A stretch of 63,230 nt of DNA from Amycolatopsis thermalba (GTDB lineage: Bacteria; Actinomycetota; Actinomycetes; Mycobacteriales; Pseudonocardiaceae). Shown here one piece after another: positions 1 through 8,645 of this stretch (within the stretch, counting starts at the first letter, position 1; every line of letters begins with the position of its first letter). The stretch spans positions 1 through 63,230 of the forward strand of contig NZ_PQHW01000031.1 in the NCBI RefSeq assembly GCF_003385215.1, given 5' to 3'. Position numbers and translations under genes: made by a program. The notes under the pieces are model-generated. The model was not told the origin of the DNA and did not search any database. It saw only the letters and a list, made by a program, of their open reading frames with translations.

Positions 1-91
1 ATGAAGGGTCTGTTACTGTATAATGATGCTGCGACCACGGAGGTATCGACCTCTCTGTTCGTCGGCAGGGTCAGATGTGTATAGGCGACAG
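1..91 (+). other. Sequencing adapter left at contig end (Illumina P5, i5 index, Nextera mosaic end)
   Basis: Positions 22-50 align without gaps to the 29-base Illumina P5 sequence with about 7 mismatches. Positions 51-58 (CTCTCTGT) differ by one base from Nextera index S502 (CTCTCTAT). Positions 59-91 align without gaps to the 33-base Nextera read-1 adapter with 3 mismatches, ending in the Tn5 mosaic end (73-91). Order and segment lengths (29, 8, 33) are exactly those of a library molecule. Positions 1-21 loosely resemble the end of a nanopore ligation adapter, but this is weak. The stretch is an assembly artefact, not biology; genomic sequence starts at about position 92. Confidence 0.95.
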
Positions 92-92
92 G

Positions 93-578
93 GGCAGCCT
101 GCTGGTGCAGCTGGCGCGCAACGCGGGCGCGACGGTGATCGCGGCGGCCGGGGGCTCGCGCAAAACGGCGGTGGCGCGCGATCTGGGGGCGGACCAGGTG
201 GTCGACTACACGCGGCCGGAGTGGGCCACGCAGGTCGGCCCCGTGGACGTGGTGTTCGACGGCGTCGGCGGTGCTCTGGGCGCGGCCGCGTTCGGGTTGG
301 TGCGTCGCGGTGGGCGGCACTTCAGCTACGGCCTCGCGAGCGGTGCGTGGACGGCGGTGTCCGAGGAGGAGGCTTCGTCCCGGGGCGTCGTGCTGCACCG
401 CGGCCCACTGGGCAGCCCGGCCGACCTGCGGGCCGCGACGGAGTGGGTCTTGGCGGAGGCCGCCGCGGGCCGGGTGAAACCGCTTGTGGGACAACGCTTC
501 CCGCTGCACCGAGCCGCCGACGCGCACCGAGCGATCGAATCCCGCGCGACGATCGGCAAGACGCTGCTGGAGGTCTGA
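93..578 (+). CDS. Zinc-type alcohol dehydrogenase/quinone oxidoreductase, C-terminal part (5' end missing)
   Basis: The visible 161 residues are the nucleotide-binding half of a medium-chain dehydrogenase/reductase. The frame begins inside the dinucleotide-binding fold (GSLLVQLARNAGATVIAAAGG), then shows ADQVVDY and a VDVVFDGVGG strand, and ends with the usual helix IESRATIGKTLLEV. The family reduces quinones or enones with NAD(P)H in the cytoplasm. No native start exists because the sequence is cut by the adapter at 91; an in-frame ATG at 75 lies inside adapter sequence and must not be taken as a start. The true gene is probably about 300-330 codons. A 21-bp tandem repeat begins right after its stop codon. 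Confidence 0.85.
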   Translation, partial: GSLLVQLARNAGATVIAAAGGSRKTAVARDLGADQVVDYTRPEWATQVGPVDVVFDGVGGALGAAAFGLVRRGGRHFSYGLASGAWTAVSEEEASSRGVVLHRGPLGSPADLRAATEWVLAEAAAGRVKPLVGQRFPLHRAADAHRAIESRATIGKTLLEV

Positions 579-721
579 CGCGAGTCCCACGCTCCGCCGC
601 GCGAGTCCCACGTTCGGGCGCGCGAGTCCCACGTTCGGGCGCGCGAGTTCCGCGTTTGGGGGCGCGAGTCCTGCGTTCGGGCGCGCGAGTTCCGCGTTCC
701 GGGGCGTGGGTTCCGCAGTCG
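579..721. repeat. Tandem repeat, seven 21-bp units, between convergent genes
   Basis: The unit is close to CGCGAGTCCCACGTTCGGGCG; the GAGT core (GGGT in the last unit) recurs at 582, 603, 624, 645, 666, 687 and 708, an exact 21-base period. Units diverge by a few bases each. The array fills the whole gap between the dehydrogenase stop (578) and the MOSC stop (722). The reverse complement of the same unit makes the array at 46194-46319. There are no spacers, so this is not a CRISPR. Function unknown; the location between convergent 3' ends suggests a neutral or terminator-associated repeat. Confidence 0.85.
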
Positions 722-1447
722 TCAGGTGGGGCGGGCCCAGGCGGTGTCCCCCACAGTGACCACCCCGGCGCGGGTCACGCGCATGATCACGCCGAACTTG
801 TTCGCGTGCCGGTCGATCAGGTGGGTCTGCAGCTCCGGCCACCGCCGTTGCCCCGACGGGTCCCAGCTCGGCACCGCGCAGCGGATGCACGGGCCCGCGT
901 GCTCGCCGGTCACCTCCAGCGACACGCCGCCGACGTCGAGCGTGCTGCCGGCGGCCCAGTCCTCCTCGGCGAAGGCCGGGGCGTCCGCGATGAGGTGGAT
1001 GTTCGGGCGGAAGCGGTGGAGTTCGACCGGCCGGCCGAGCTCCGCCGCGAGCGCCGTCAGCGACGCCTCGAACGTGACCAGCACCGTGGGGCCGCGGTCC
1101 TGCTGCCCGTCGGCCGCGCGCAGGTCCACCGGCATGCCGAACGACGCGGCGAGCGCCTCCACCAGCCCCGGCTCCTCCCAGGACCACGACCGGCCCTCCG
1201 GCGCGCGCAGCACCGGCGGCTTCGGCGGGTCGATCACGTCGGCGCCGTACTCCGCACCCCAGGTGAGCATCGCCGGGTTCTGGCGCACCGTCAGCACCTT
1301 CCCCCGGCGCTTCTCCCGCCCGTCGACCAGCGCGTGCGCCCGGTCGCCCGCCATGCCCCGCTCGTCGAAGCGCGCGGCGCGAACCTCCTCGCCCCGCAAC
1401 GACTTCACCGGCCAGCGGTGCAGCGCGGCAACCGATCCCTCGAACAC
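722..1447 (-). CDS. MOSC domain protein with N-terminal beta-barrel (YcbX-like)
   Basis: A 241-residue cytoplasmic protein. The N-terminus (VAALHRWPVKSLRGEEV, then GMAGDRAHALVD) is the MOSC N-terminal beta-barrel; the C-terminal half carries the MOSC core (RFRPNIHLIAD, then GPCIRCAVPSWDPSG with the two conserved cysteines). MOSC proteins bind molybdenum cofactor or act as sulfur carriers, for example in reduction of N-hydroxylated compounds; the actual substrate is unknown. GTG start at 1447 is preceded by AGGAGGGG, which overlaps the stop codon of the upstream PucR gene 9 bp away, so the two form an operon. Its stop runs into the 21-bp repeat array. Confidence 0.85.
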   Translation of the reverse strand: MFEGSVAALHRWPVKSLRGEEVRAARFDERGMAGDRAHALVDGREKRRGKVLTVRQNPAMLTWGAEYGADVIDPPKPPVLRAPEGRSWSWEEPGLVEALAASFGMPVDLRAADGQQDRGPTVLVTFEASLTALAAELGRPVELHRFRPNIHLIADAPAFAEEDWAAGSTLDVGGVSLEVTGEHAGPCIRCAVPSWDPSGQRRWPELQTHLIDRHANKFGVIMRVTRAGVVTVGDTAWARPT

Positions 1448-1456
1448 GAACCCCTC

Positions 1457-3010
1457 CTACGACCAGCGCACGGCGACCAGCTGGACCAGCAATGCCAACC
1501 GGACATCCGGGTCGTCCAGGTCCAGCGGGACGAGTTCGAGCACGCGCCGCATCCGGTACCGGAACGTGTTGGGGTGGATCCGCAACGCCTGGGCGGCCGA
1601 CCGCGGGTCGCCGGGATGCCGCAGCCACTCGTAGAGCGTCTCGACGTAGTCCGTGCGGTTGATCCGGTCGTACTCGCGCAGCTGCTCCAGCGGTCCGAGC
1701 CCGGCGACGCCGGCCGCCGACGCCGCGGTGGCCGTGCGGTGCAACGCGAGCGCCGTCCACAGGCCGTCGAAGCTGCCGGACGGCCCCTCGATCACACCGG
1801 CGCGCAGCAGGCTCAGCGTCTCCTCCGCCTCGGCGCGCGACCGCGGCAGCTCGCCGATCTTCACCGCGCTCCCGGCCGCCACGCGTGGTGCGCCGCGGGA
1901 CGCATCGGCCAGCGACGGCCAGTCCGCGCCGTCGGGCACGACGGTGTACAGCAGCCCGCCGAGCTCTGTCGCGATTGGACGGCGGCCGATGCCCAGCGAC
2001 ATCCGCTCCATCAGCGCCAGCCGCAGGCCTTCGTCGTCGCCCGGGGTGTCGACGACGACCACGCGGTGCGGTTCGTCGGTCAGCTCCAGCTCGGCGATCG
2101 CGGCGCGCGGCCCGGCTTTTCCTTCCAGCACGGCACGCAGCAGTTCGGCCGACGCGCGCCGCTGGGCGTCCGCGTGGGCCCGGCGGCGCAGGAGGTGGAG
2201 CGCGACGACCGGTGCGGTGTCGGCGAACGCGGCGGCGCGCTCGTCGGACACCGGGCCACGCACGACCGCCCACATCGAGCCGAGCAGTTCGCCGCCCATC
2301 CGGATCGGCACGATGAGCCGGGGCAGCGTGCCATCCCGTTGCGCGGGAACGAAAATCGTCTGGCGACCGCGGGACAGTTCGCGGAAGACACCGCGGGAGC
2401 GGAACTTCGCGAGCACGTCGTCGGGGATCCGGCGGCCCATGATGGTGGACACGCGGGCCGGGTCGGTGATGTCCTGGCGCGCCGAGTAGGCGAGCACGCG
2501 CGAGTTGGTGTCCTCGATGGTCACCGGGGCGTCGACGACCGCGGCGACGGCGTCCGCGAGCCGGAACAGGTCACCGGAGCCGGGATCGCCTTCGAGGGAC
2601 TCGGGTTCCTCGGCCGCCGCGTCCAGCACGGTGCGCAGCAGCCACACCAGCTGCGCCCAGGCGGTGGCCGCGCGAACTTCGATGAGGGCGATGCCGGCCG
2701 CCTTCGCCGCCCGCCGCACCTGCGGTTTGCGGGCGACCGGAGGTTTCAGCAGCACCGCGGCGGCCCCGGCGGCGGCACTGTGGTCGATCAGCTCGACCGC
2801 CGCGTCCGGATCGCCGGTGGCGACGCCGAGGACCAGATCGCCCGCCGCGAGCTGGGCGGATGCTCCCGGCTCGGCGATGACCACGTCCGCGACGGCCGGG
2901 CAGGGGTCGGGTAGCTGGACCGCGTGCAGCAACGTCGGCCCCACCCGGTCGACCACGCTGCGGACGGACACCACCTCCGCAGGATACGGCTCGGTGGTGG
3001 GCCGAGCCAT
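1457..3010 (-). CDS. PucR-family transcriptional regulator
   Basis: About 517 residues. The N-terminal half is a PucR-type sensor region (RSVVDRVGPTLLHAV, then an EPGASAQLAAGDLVLGVA segment); a GAF-like/GGDEF-like middle follows; the C-terminus is the PucR helix-turn-helix, seen as TLYEWLRHPGDPRSAAQAL and IHPNTFRYRMRRV. The family activates purine, amine or other catabolic genes in response to small ligands. I chose ATG 3010; an in-frame TTG lies two codons upstream. The gene leads a two-gene operon with the MOSC protein and stands tandem to the FAD monooxygenase on the same strand (64-bp gap). Its ligand cannot be read from sequence. Confidence 0.85.
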   Translation of the reverse strand: MARPTTEPYPAEVVSVRSVVDRVGPTLLHAVQLPDPCPAVADVVIAEPGASAQLAAGDLVLGVATGDPDAAVELIDHSAAAGAAAVLLKPPVARKPQVRRAAKAAGIALIEVRAATAWAQLVWLLRTVLDAAAEEPESLEGDPGSGDLFRLADAVAAVVDAPVTIEDTNSRVLAYSARQDITDPARVSTIMGRRIPDDVLAKFRSRGVFRELSRGRQTIFVPAQRDGTLPRLIVPIRMGGELLGSMWAVVRGPVSDERAAAFADTAPVVALHLLRRRAHADAQRRASAELLRAVLEGKAGPRAAIAELELTDEPHRVVVVDTPGDDEGLRLALMERMSLGIGRRPIATELGGLLYTVVPDGADWPSLADASRGAPRVAAGSAVKIGELPRSRAEAEETLSLLRAGVIEGPSGSFDGLWTALALHRTATAASAAGVAGLGPLEQLREYDRINRTDYVETLYEWLRHPGDPRSAAQALRIHPNTFRYRMRRVLELVPLDLDDPDVRLALLVQLVAVRWS

Positions 3011-3073
3011 CGCCAAGCCGCGGCGGCCACGGCTGGTCCCGGCGGGGGACGAGCCGTGGCCGCACGCGAACCC

Positions 3074-4603
3074 CTACCGGCTCAGCACCCGGGCCAGGAC
3101 GTCCCACAGGGTGCCGGCCGGGTCGGCGGCGCCGTCGGGGCACCGCCACGCCACGATCCCGTCCGGGCGGACCAGGGTGGCGCCACCGTCGCCCAAGCCG
3201 AACCGGCCGCGGAACAGCGGGTCGTCGATTTCCTGGTACTCCAGGGCGATCCCGGTCTCCGCCCGCACCTGCGAGACCGCGTCGCGCCAGCCGCCAGGGC
3301 TGAACAGGACCCAGCTGTGCCCGAGGAAGTCCCACGTGGACCCCGTTCCGACGGGCACGTGCGGGGCGCGGAACCCGGGTCGCCCGGACGGCTCCACCGG
3401 GTTCTCCACGACGTCGTCGTCCTCGGCCAGCACCGCGCCGGAGCGGTAGCGGAAACCGAGCGTCAGCGCGACCTGGTCGACCGGCTCGGCCAGTCCGGTC
3501 AGATCGAGGTCCGGCACCAACCGCTCCTTGGCGTTGTGCAGTGACGTGTTCACCACCATCTCCGCGATCGGCTTGCGTTCGGCCTCGTAGCTGTCCAGCA
3601 GGCCGGGCCCGGCGTCGCCGCGGAGCACGGCTGCCAGCTTCCACGCGATGTCGTGCCCGTCGCCCACGGCGGTGTTCCCGCCCATCCCGCCGGTCGGCGG
3701 GGTGACCTTCGCGGCGTCACCCACCAGGAACACGCGTCCGGCGGCGAACCGGTCGGCGATCCGCGCCGCCATCTCCCACATGCCCGTCCACTGGATCTTC
3801 GGCTCCAGATCCGGCAGATCGGTCGCCGCCCGGATCAACTGGACCAGCCGCTCCTCCGGGAGGGCGTCCACGCCCTCCGGCACGTCCACCGAGCACACGT
3901 ACCGCCCCGGGATGTCGGTGTTGACCAGCGCCCCGGTGAACTCCGGCCCCTGCAGGTAGAACAGGTCCGTCACCCCGGGCAGCAGCCGGTCACCCAGATC
4001 GGCGTCGAACACGATCCCGATCGACCGCGAGATCGTGCCGACGCCGGAAGCCCCGATCCCGAGCACCTCCCGGATCCGCCCCCGCCCGCCGTCCGCGGCC
4101 ACCAGGTACGACGCCCGCACGCTGGTCTCCTCGCCGCTGTCCCGCGAGCGCAGCACCGCGGTCACCCCGTCGTCGTCCTGCGAGAACGACACCAGCTCGG
4201 TGGAGAACCGCACCTGCGCGCCCGCCTCGCGCGCCCGCTCCAGCAGGATCGGCTCGACCACGTCCTGTCCCGCCATGCCCCACGGCGCCGCGGTCGCCGC
4301 GCTCAGGTCGAACTCGTCGAGATCATCGACGATCCGGTGGAACACCGTCCCGTTCAGGCTGGACGCCACCGTGATCCGCAACCCCCGCGAAGCCCGCTCG
4401 CTGACGCCGAGCACCTTCTGGTCGATCCCGGCGAACCGGTACAGCTCCATCGTCCGCGGCGTCTGCCCGGACGCCCGCGGGTGCAGCGACGTGCCCGGGT
4501 GCCGCTCCACCGTCAGCACGTTCGCGCCTTCGAGCGCCAGGAACATGCTCGCGGACAGGCCACCCAGCCCGGCCCCCACGACCAGGACGTCGACTCGTTC
4601 CAT
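3074..4603 (-). CDS. FAD-dependent aromatic-ring monooxygenase (PHBH fold)
   Basis: A 509-residue class A flavoprotein hydroxylase. All three family fingerprints are present: the N-terminal dinucleotide motif (VVGAGLGGLSASMFLALEG), the DG motif (VAADGGRGRIREVLG) and the GD motif (RVFLVGDAAKVTPPTGGMGG). A C-terminal thioredoxin-like extension as in polyketide hydroxylases such as RdmE/PgaE fits the length. The enzyme would insert one oxygen into an activated aromatic ring using NAD(P)H. The ATG at 4603 is favoured over a start 11 codons upstream because AGGAGGA sits directly before it. It is transcribed away from metY across a 167-bp gap. Substrate unknown; the PucR neighbour may or may not control it. 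Confidence 0.88.
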   Translation of the reverse strand: MERVDVLVVGAGLGGLSASMFLALEGANVLTVERHPGTSLHPRASGQTPRTMELYRFAGIDQKVLGVSERASRGLRITVASSLNGTVFHRIVDDLDEFDLSAATAAPWGMAGQDVVEPILLERAREAGAQVRFSTELVSFSQDDDGVTAVLRSRDSGEETSVRASYLVAADGGRGRIREVLGIGASGVGTISRSIGIVFDADLGDRLLPGVTDLFYLQGPEFTGALVNTDIPGRYVCSVDVPEGVDALPEERLVQLIRAATDLPDLEPKIQWTGMWEMAARIADRFAAGRVFLVGDAAKVTPPTGGMGGNTAVGDGHDIAWKLAAVLRGDAGPGLLDSYEAERKPIAEMVVNTSLHNAKERLVPDLDLTGLAEPVDQVALTLGFRYRSGAVLAEDDDVVENPVEPSGRPGFRAPHVPVGTGSTWDFLGHSWVLFSPGGWRDAVSQVRAETGIALEYQEIDDPLFRGRFGLGDGGATLVRPDGIVAWRCPDGAADPAGTLWDVLARVLSR

Positions 4604-4770
4604 GGTTCCTCCTTCACTGTGGATATCCCCGTGCAAAAAGCATCTCAGTAACTAAGAGGCTTGTCAAACGAGAGGAATCCACACCGTGGAACCCGTTGGG
4701 CGCCCTGGCCGGGTCTGGCTAGCTTCGATCGCGGCGCCCCTGATCAGCCCACGCACCAAGGAGAACGACG

Positions 4771-6075
4771 ATGACCGAGTCGCAGGCCTGGTCCTTCGAG
4801 ACCAAGCAGATCCACGCCGGCGCGAGCCCCGATCCGGCCACCGGCGCGCGAGCGACCCCGATCTACCAGACCACGTCGTACGTCTTCCGCGACAGCCAGC
4901 ACGGCGCCGACCTGTTCAGCCTCGCCGAGCCCGGCAACATCTACACGCGCATCATGAACCCGACCCAGGACGTGCTGGAGCAGCGCGTCGCGGCGCTCGA
5001 GGGCGGCGTGGCGGCGCTGGCGTTCGCGTCGGGTTCCGCGGCCACCACGGCGGCGATCCTGAACGTCGCCAACGCGGGCGACCACATCGTGTCCGGAGCG
5101 AAGCTCTACGGCGGCACCTACAACCTCTTCCGCTACACGCTGCCGAAGCTGGGCGTCGAGGTTTCGTTCGTCGAGCAGCAGGACGACCCGGAGCAGTGGC
5201 GGGCCGCCGTCCGCCCGAACACCAAGGCCTTCTTCGGCGAGACGCTCGCCAACCCGGGCAGCGACGTCCTGGACATCCGGACGATCGCGGACCTGGCGCA
5301 CGAGGTGGGCGTGCCGCTGATCGTCGACAACACCATCCCGACGCCGTACCTGCTGCGCCCCATCGAGCACGGCGCCGACGTCGTCGTGCACTCCGCGACC
5401 AAGTACCTCGGCGGCCACGGCACCACCGTCGCCGGCGTGCTCGTCGACGGCGGCACCTTCGACTTCGGCGCGCACCCCGAGCGCTTCCCCGGCTTCACCG
5501 AGCCGGACCCCAGCTACCACGGCCTCAAGTACTGGGAGGCCCTCGGGCCCGGCGCGTACGCGGCGAAGGCCCGCGTCCAGCTCCTGCGCGACACCGGCGC
5601 GGCCATCGCGCCGCTCAACAGCTTCCTGATCCTGCAGGGCATCGAAACGCTGTCGCTGCGCGTGGAGCGGCACGTCGGCAACGCCAAGGCCCTGGCCGAG
5701 TGGCTGGAGCAGCGCGACGAGGTCGAGCGCGTCTACTACGCGAGCCTGCCGTCCAGCCCGCACTACCGCCTGGCGCAGAAGTACCTGCCGCGGGGCGCCG
5801 GTGCGGTGCTGTCGTTCGAGCTGCGCGGCGGTGTCGAGGCGGGCCGGAAGTTCGTCGACGGCACCGAGCTGCACAGCCAGCTGGTTAACATCGGTGACGT
5901 GCGCAGCCTCATCGTCCACCCCGCCAGCACCACCCACAGCCAGCTCACCCCCGAGGAGCAGCTCGCCAGCGGCGTCACGCCGGGCCTGGTGCGGCTGGCC
6001 GTCGGGCTGGAGGGCGTGGAGGACCTCAAGGCCGACCTGGAGGCCGGGTTCCGGGCGGCCAAGGCGGCCCTGTGA
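4771..6075 (+). CDS. metY: O-acetylhomoserine sulfhydrylase (O-acetylhomoserine aminocarboxypropyltransferase)
   Basis: A 434-residue PLP enzyme of the Cys/Met metabolism family, which makes homocysteine from O-acetyl-L-homoserine and sulfide in the cytoplasm. The start region FETKQIHAG and YQTTSYVF, the PLP phosphate-binding segment and the PLP lysine in [12 protein letters not shown] (about residue 211) are intact; the length is typical for MetY (430 or so) rather than the shorter MetB. AAGGAG precedes the ATG. The stop overlaps metX by 4 bases, so acetylation and sulfhydrylation are made together. I looked for a SAM riboswitch in the 167-bp leader region and did not recognise one. Confidence 0.95.
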   Translation: MTESQAWSFETKQIHAGASPDPATGARATPIYQTTSYVFRDSQHGADLFSLAEPGNIYTRIMNPTQDVLEQRVAALEGGVAALAFASGSAATTAAILNVANAGDHIVSGAKLYGGTYNLFRYTLPKLGVEVSFVEQQDDPEQWRAAVRPNTKAFFGETLANPGSDVLDIRTIADLAHEVGVPLIVDNTIPTPYLLRPIEHGADVVVHSATKYLGGHGTTVAGVLVDGGTFDFGAHPERFPGFTEPDPSYHGLKYWEALGPGAYAAKARVQLLRDTGAAIAPLNSFLILQGIETLSLRVERHVGNAKALAEWLEQRDEVERVYYASLPSSPHYRLAQKYLPRGAGAVLSFELRGGVEAGRKFVDGTELHSQLVNIGDVRSLIVHPASTTHSQLTPEEQLASGVTPGLVRLAVGLEGVEDLKADLEAGFRAAKAAL

Positions 6076-7211
6076 CGGATCCGTCCACTGTGGATCTCCC
6101 GCCGGCGACCGGTGCGTGGCGGGAGGGGGATCCACCGGGACGGCGGCAGTGGGCCGCCGGTCGACAGCTGCGGCTGGACGCCGGCGGCACGCTGCCGGAG
6201 TACCGGATCGCGTACGAGACGTGGGGACGGTTGAACTCCGACGGCTCCAACGCGGTCCTGATCGCGCACGCCCTCACCGGGGACAGTCACGCCGCCGGTG
6301 CGGCGGAGCCGGGCCACCCCACGCCCGGCTGGTGGGACGGCCTGATCGGGCCGGGCCGCGCGCTGGACACCGACGAGCTGTTCGTCGTCGTGCCCAACGT
6401 GCTCGGCGGCTGCCAGGGCTCGACCGGACCGTCGTCGCCCGATCCGGACGGGCGGACGTGGGGCAGCCGGTTCCCGCGGATCACGATCCGCGACCAGGTC
6501 CGGGCCGAGGCCGTGGTGGCCGATCAGCTCGGCGTGGAGCGGTGGGCCGCGGTGCTCGGCGGGTCGATGGGCGGGATGCGGGCGCTGGAGTGGGCGGCGA
6601 CGTTCCCGGCGCGGGTCGCGGCGCTGCTGGTGCTGGCGGCGCCGGCCGCGTCCTCGGCCGAGCAGATCGCCTGGGCCTCGCCGCAGCTGCACGCGATCAC
6701 GGCGGACCCGGGCTGGCGCGGCGGCGACTACCACGACGCGCCACCGGGCGAGGGGCCGCACCGCGGGCTGGGCGTGGCGCGGCGGATCGCGCACGTGACC
6801 TACCGCAGCTCGCTCGAACTGGACCAGCGGTTCGGCCGGCTGCCGCAGGGCGCCGAGGACCCGCTGGGCGACGGCCGGTACGCGGTCGAGTCCTACCTGG
6901 ACCACCACGCCGACAAGCTGGTGCGCCGCTTCGACGCCGCGTCCTACGTGCTGCTCACCCGGTCGATGAACACGCACGACGTGGGCCGCGACCGCGGTGG
7001 GATCGGCGCCGCGCTGTCCCGGGTGACCGCGCGCAGCGTGATCGCGGGCGTCGATTCCGACCGCCTCTACCCGATGCGGCAGGCGCACGAGCTGGCGGCG
7101 GGCATCCCGGGCGCGGGGGAAGCGGCCGAGATCACCTCGCCGTACGGGCACGACTCGTTCCTGATCGAGACGGCCCAGGTGGCGGCGCTGGTGAAGGCGC
7201 TGCTGCACTGA
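6072..7211 (+). CDS. metX: Homoserine O-acetyltransferase
   Basis: A 379-residue alpha/beta-hydrolase-fold acyltransferase that converts L-homoserine and acetyl-CoA to O-acetylhomoserine, the substrate of the metY product encoded just upstream. The nucleophile elbow GGSMGGMRALEWA puts the serine near residue 165; the aspartate lies in AGVDSDRLYP and the histidine in PYGHDSFLIE. The GTG start overlaps the metY stop (GTGA), a translational-coupling arrangement. Its 3' end overlaps the convergent AraC gene by 80 bp. Whether it prefers acetyl or succinyl donor cannot be settled by eye, but pairing with MetY favours acetyl. Confidence 0.95.
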   Translation: MTDPSTVDLPPATGAWREGDPPGRRQWAAGRQLRLDAGGTLPEYRIAYETWGRLNSDGSNAVLIAHALTGDSHAAGAAEPGHPTPGWWDGLIGPGRALDTDELFVVVPNVLGGCQGSTGPSSPDPDGRTWGSRFPRITIRDQVRAEAVVADQLGVERWAAVLGGSMGGMRALEWAATFPARVAALLVLAAPAASSAEQIAWASPQLHAITADPGWRGGDYHDAPPGEGPHRGLGVARRIAHVTYRSSLELDQRFGRLPQGAEDPLGDGRYAVESYLDHHADKLVRRFDAASYVLLTRSMNTHDVGRDRGGIGAALSRVTARSVIAGVDSDRLYPMRQAHELAAGIPGAGEAAEITSPYGHDSFLIETAQVAALVKALLH

Positions 7212-8136
7212 CTGCGGTCCGGCTGCGCCGGAACTCGCTCGGATTGACGCCCCGGACCCGTTTGAACGCCGCGCTGAACCCGAAGGGGTCGGCGTAGCCG
7301 ACGGAGCGGGCGATCTCGCCGATGGTCGCCGCCTCCCGCGCCACCAGCCGGTCCGCCGCGAGTGTCATGCGCCAGCGGGTCAGGTAGGTCAGCGGCGGTT
7401 CGCCCACCAGGCCGGCGAACCGCTTGGCCAGGGTCGACCGCGACACGCCGGTGCGCTCCGCCAGCGCGGCGACCGTCCACGGCGCCGCGGGCTGGGCGTG
7501 CAGCAGGCGCAGCGCGCGGCCGACCACCGGATCGCGCTGGGCGGCCCACCACGCCGGGGGCTCGCCGCCGGGCCGGTCGAACCACTCGCGCAGCGTGCAG
7601 ACCAGCAGCCAGTCCAGCAGCCGGTCGAGCACGGCCTGCTGGCCCGGCGCGTCGACGGCGACCTCGGCGGCGAGGTGGTCCAGCACGGGGTCGGCGGTGT
7701 CCCCGGCATCGCCCACGCGCAGCACGACGGGCAGCGCGTCCAGCAACCGGCGGCTGATCTCGCCGCGGACCGGGTAGGCGCCGACGATCAGCGTCGTCGC
7801 GCCGTCGCCGTGGTCGTGCCAGCCGCGCCGGTACCGGGTCCCGCCCTGCTCGGGCGTCGCGCAGAACTCGCCGCACGCGACCGGTTCGGCCCGGGTGCCC
7901 GGCTCGTCGACGAAGGTGAAGGTCCCGGGCCCGCGCACGATGATCGTCTCGCGGGCGCGCAGGCGCTCGGGCCGGTGGTGTTCCGGCACGATCCAGCCCT
8001 CCCCGGTGAGCACGGTGCACAGGGTGAGCGGCGCGCCGTCCACGAAGTGCAGGTTCCAGGGCGGGGACAGGGTCGTGCTGCCGAACAGCGAGCCGTGGGC
8101 GCGCACCCCGCGGATCAGATCGCTGAACACGTCCAC
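7132..8136 (-). CDS. AraC-family regulator with N-terminal cupin domain
   Basis: 334 residues. The N-terminal half is an AraC cupin (MDVFSDLIRGVRAHGSLFG, WNLHFVDGAPLTLCTVL) that senses a ligand; the C-terminal half has two helix-turn-helix motifs (ALAERTGVSRSTLAKRF and IGEIARSVGYADPFGFSAAFKR). The last 30 residues, rich in Ala/Pro/Arg, extend beyond the normal end of the DNA-binding domain and are encoded opposite the end of metX (7132-7211), so they may be a read-on tail. Divergent from the FMN split-barrel gene at 8219, with a GATCAC-N4-GTGATC palindrome between them. Proteins of this type often control one divergently transcribed redox gene. Confidence 0.88.
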   Translation of the reverse strand: MDVFSDLIRGVRAHGSLFGSTTLSPPWNLHFVDGAPLTLCTVLTGEGWIVPEHHRPERLRARETIIVRGPGTFTFVDEPGTRAEPVACGEFCATPEQGGTRYRRGWHDHGDGATTLIVGAYPVRGEISRRLLDALPVVLRVGDAGDTADPVLDHLAAEVAVDAPGQQAVLDRLLDWLLVCTLREWFDRPGGEPPAWWAAQRDPVVGRALRLLHAQPAAPWTVAALAERTGVSRSTLAKRFAGLVGEPPLTYLTRWRMTLAADRLVAREAATIGEIARSVGYADPFGFSAAFKRVRGVNPSEFRRSRTAVSAAAPSPAPPPGPSRSGTSRARTAR

Positions 8137-8152
8137 GCCGACGAGGTTAGAC

Positions 8153-8168
8153 GATCACACAGGTGATC
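8153..8168. promoter_or_regulatory. Palindrome GATCAC-N4-GTGATC in divergent promoter
   Basis: Perfect 6-base arms with a 4-base centre, 17 bp from the AraC gene start and 51 bp from the 8219 gene. Position suits an operator for a divergent pair, though AraC proteins usually bind direct rather than inverted repeats, so the binding protein is uncertain. Confidence 0.4.
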
Positions 8169-8218
8169 CGGCCTCTCAGCCATGTGCTCGTCCGGTCCCG
8201 CGGTGTTCACTCGAGATC

Positions 8219-8641
8219 ATGAGCGACGCTTCGCTGACCCCCGACGACCTCGAGTTCCTCCGCCGTCCCCTGCACGGGTTCCTGACCGTGGCCGCGGGCC
8301 CGGTCCCGCCGCAGCCGCGGCCCGTGTGGTTCGAGGCCACCGAGGACGGCACGATCCAGCTGTTCACCACCCCGGACTCACCCAAGATGCGGCAGCTGCG
8401 CCGCGATCCGCGCGCCTCGATCGTGGTCGCCGCGCCGGTCGGTGAACGCGAGCGCTGGGTGTCGGTCGCCGGCCGGGTCACGGTGGAACCGGACGGCGCG
8501 GGGGAGCTGAGCGCCCGCCTGGCCGCCCGCTACTGGGACCTCGGCGACCCGGCCCGCGGCGCGGACCTCGCCGGGATCACGGCCGAGGACATGGTCCGCC
8601 TCGTCATCCACCCGGAGACCGTGCGCCGCTACCACTACTGA
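8219..8641 (+). CDS. Pyridoxamine 5'-phosphate oxidase-like FMN/F420-binding split-barrel protein
   Basis: 140 residues. FLTVAAGPVPPQPRPVWFEAT, IQLFTTPDSPKMRQLRRDPR and ASIVVAAPV are the strand order of the PNPOx-like split barrel, which binds FMN or F420 at a dimer interface; WVSVAGRVTVEPDG continues the barrel. Such proteins reduce small molecules or act in flavin chemistry in the cytoplasm; a role in pyridoxal synthesis is unlikely at this size. ATG at 8219 gives the compact family length; there are further in-frame codons upstream but no start with a ribosome site. Transcribed divergently from the AraC regulator. Confidence 0.8.
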   Translation: MSDASLTPDDLEFLRRPLHGFLTVAAGPVPPQPRPVWFEATEDGTIQLFTTPDSPKMRQLRRDPRASIVVAAPVGERERWVSVAGRVTVEPDGAGELSARLAARYWDLGDPARGADLAGITAEDMVRLVIHPETVRRYHY

Positions 8642-8645
8642 CGGA

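Noticed and set aside
4604..4770. Possible SAM riboswitch before metY
   Set aside because: I looked for conserved SAM-I, SAM-II and SAM-IV cores and found none; the gap is short. A covariance-model search would settle it.
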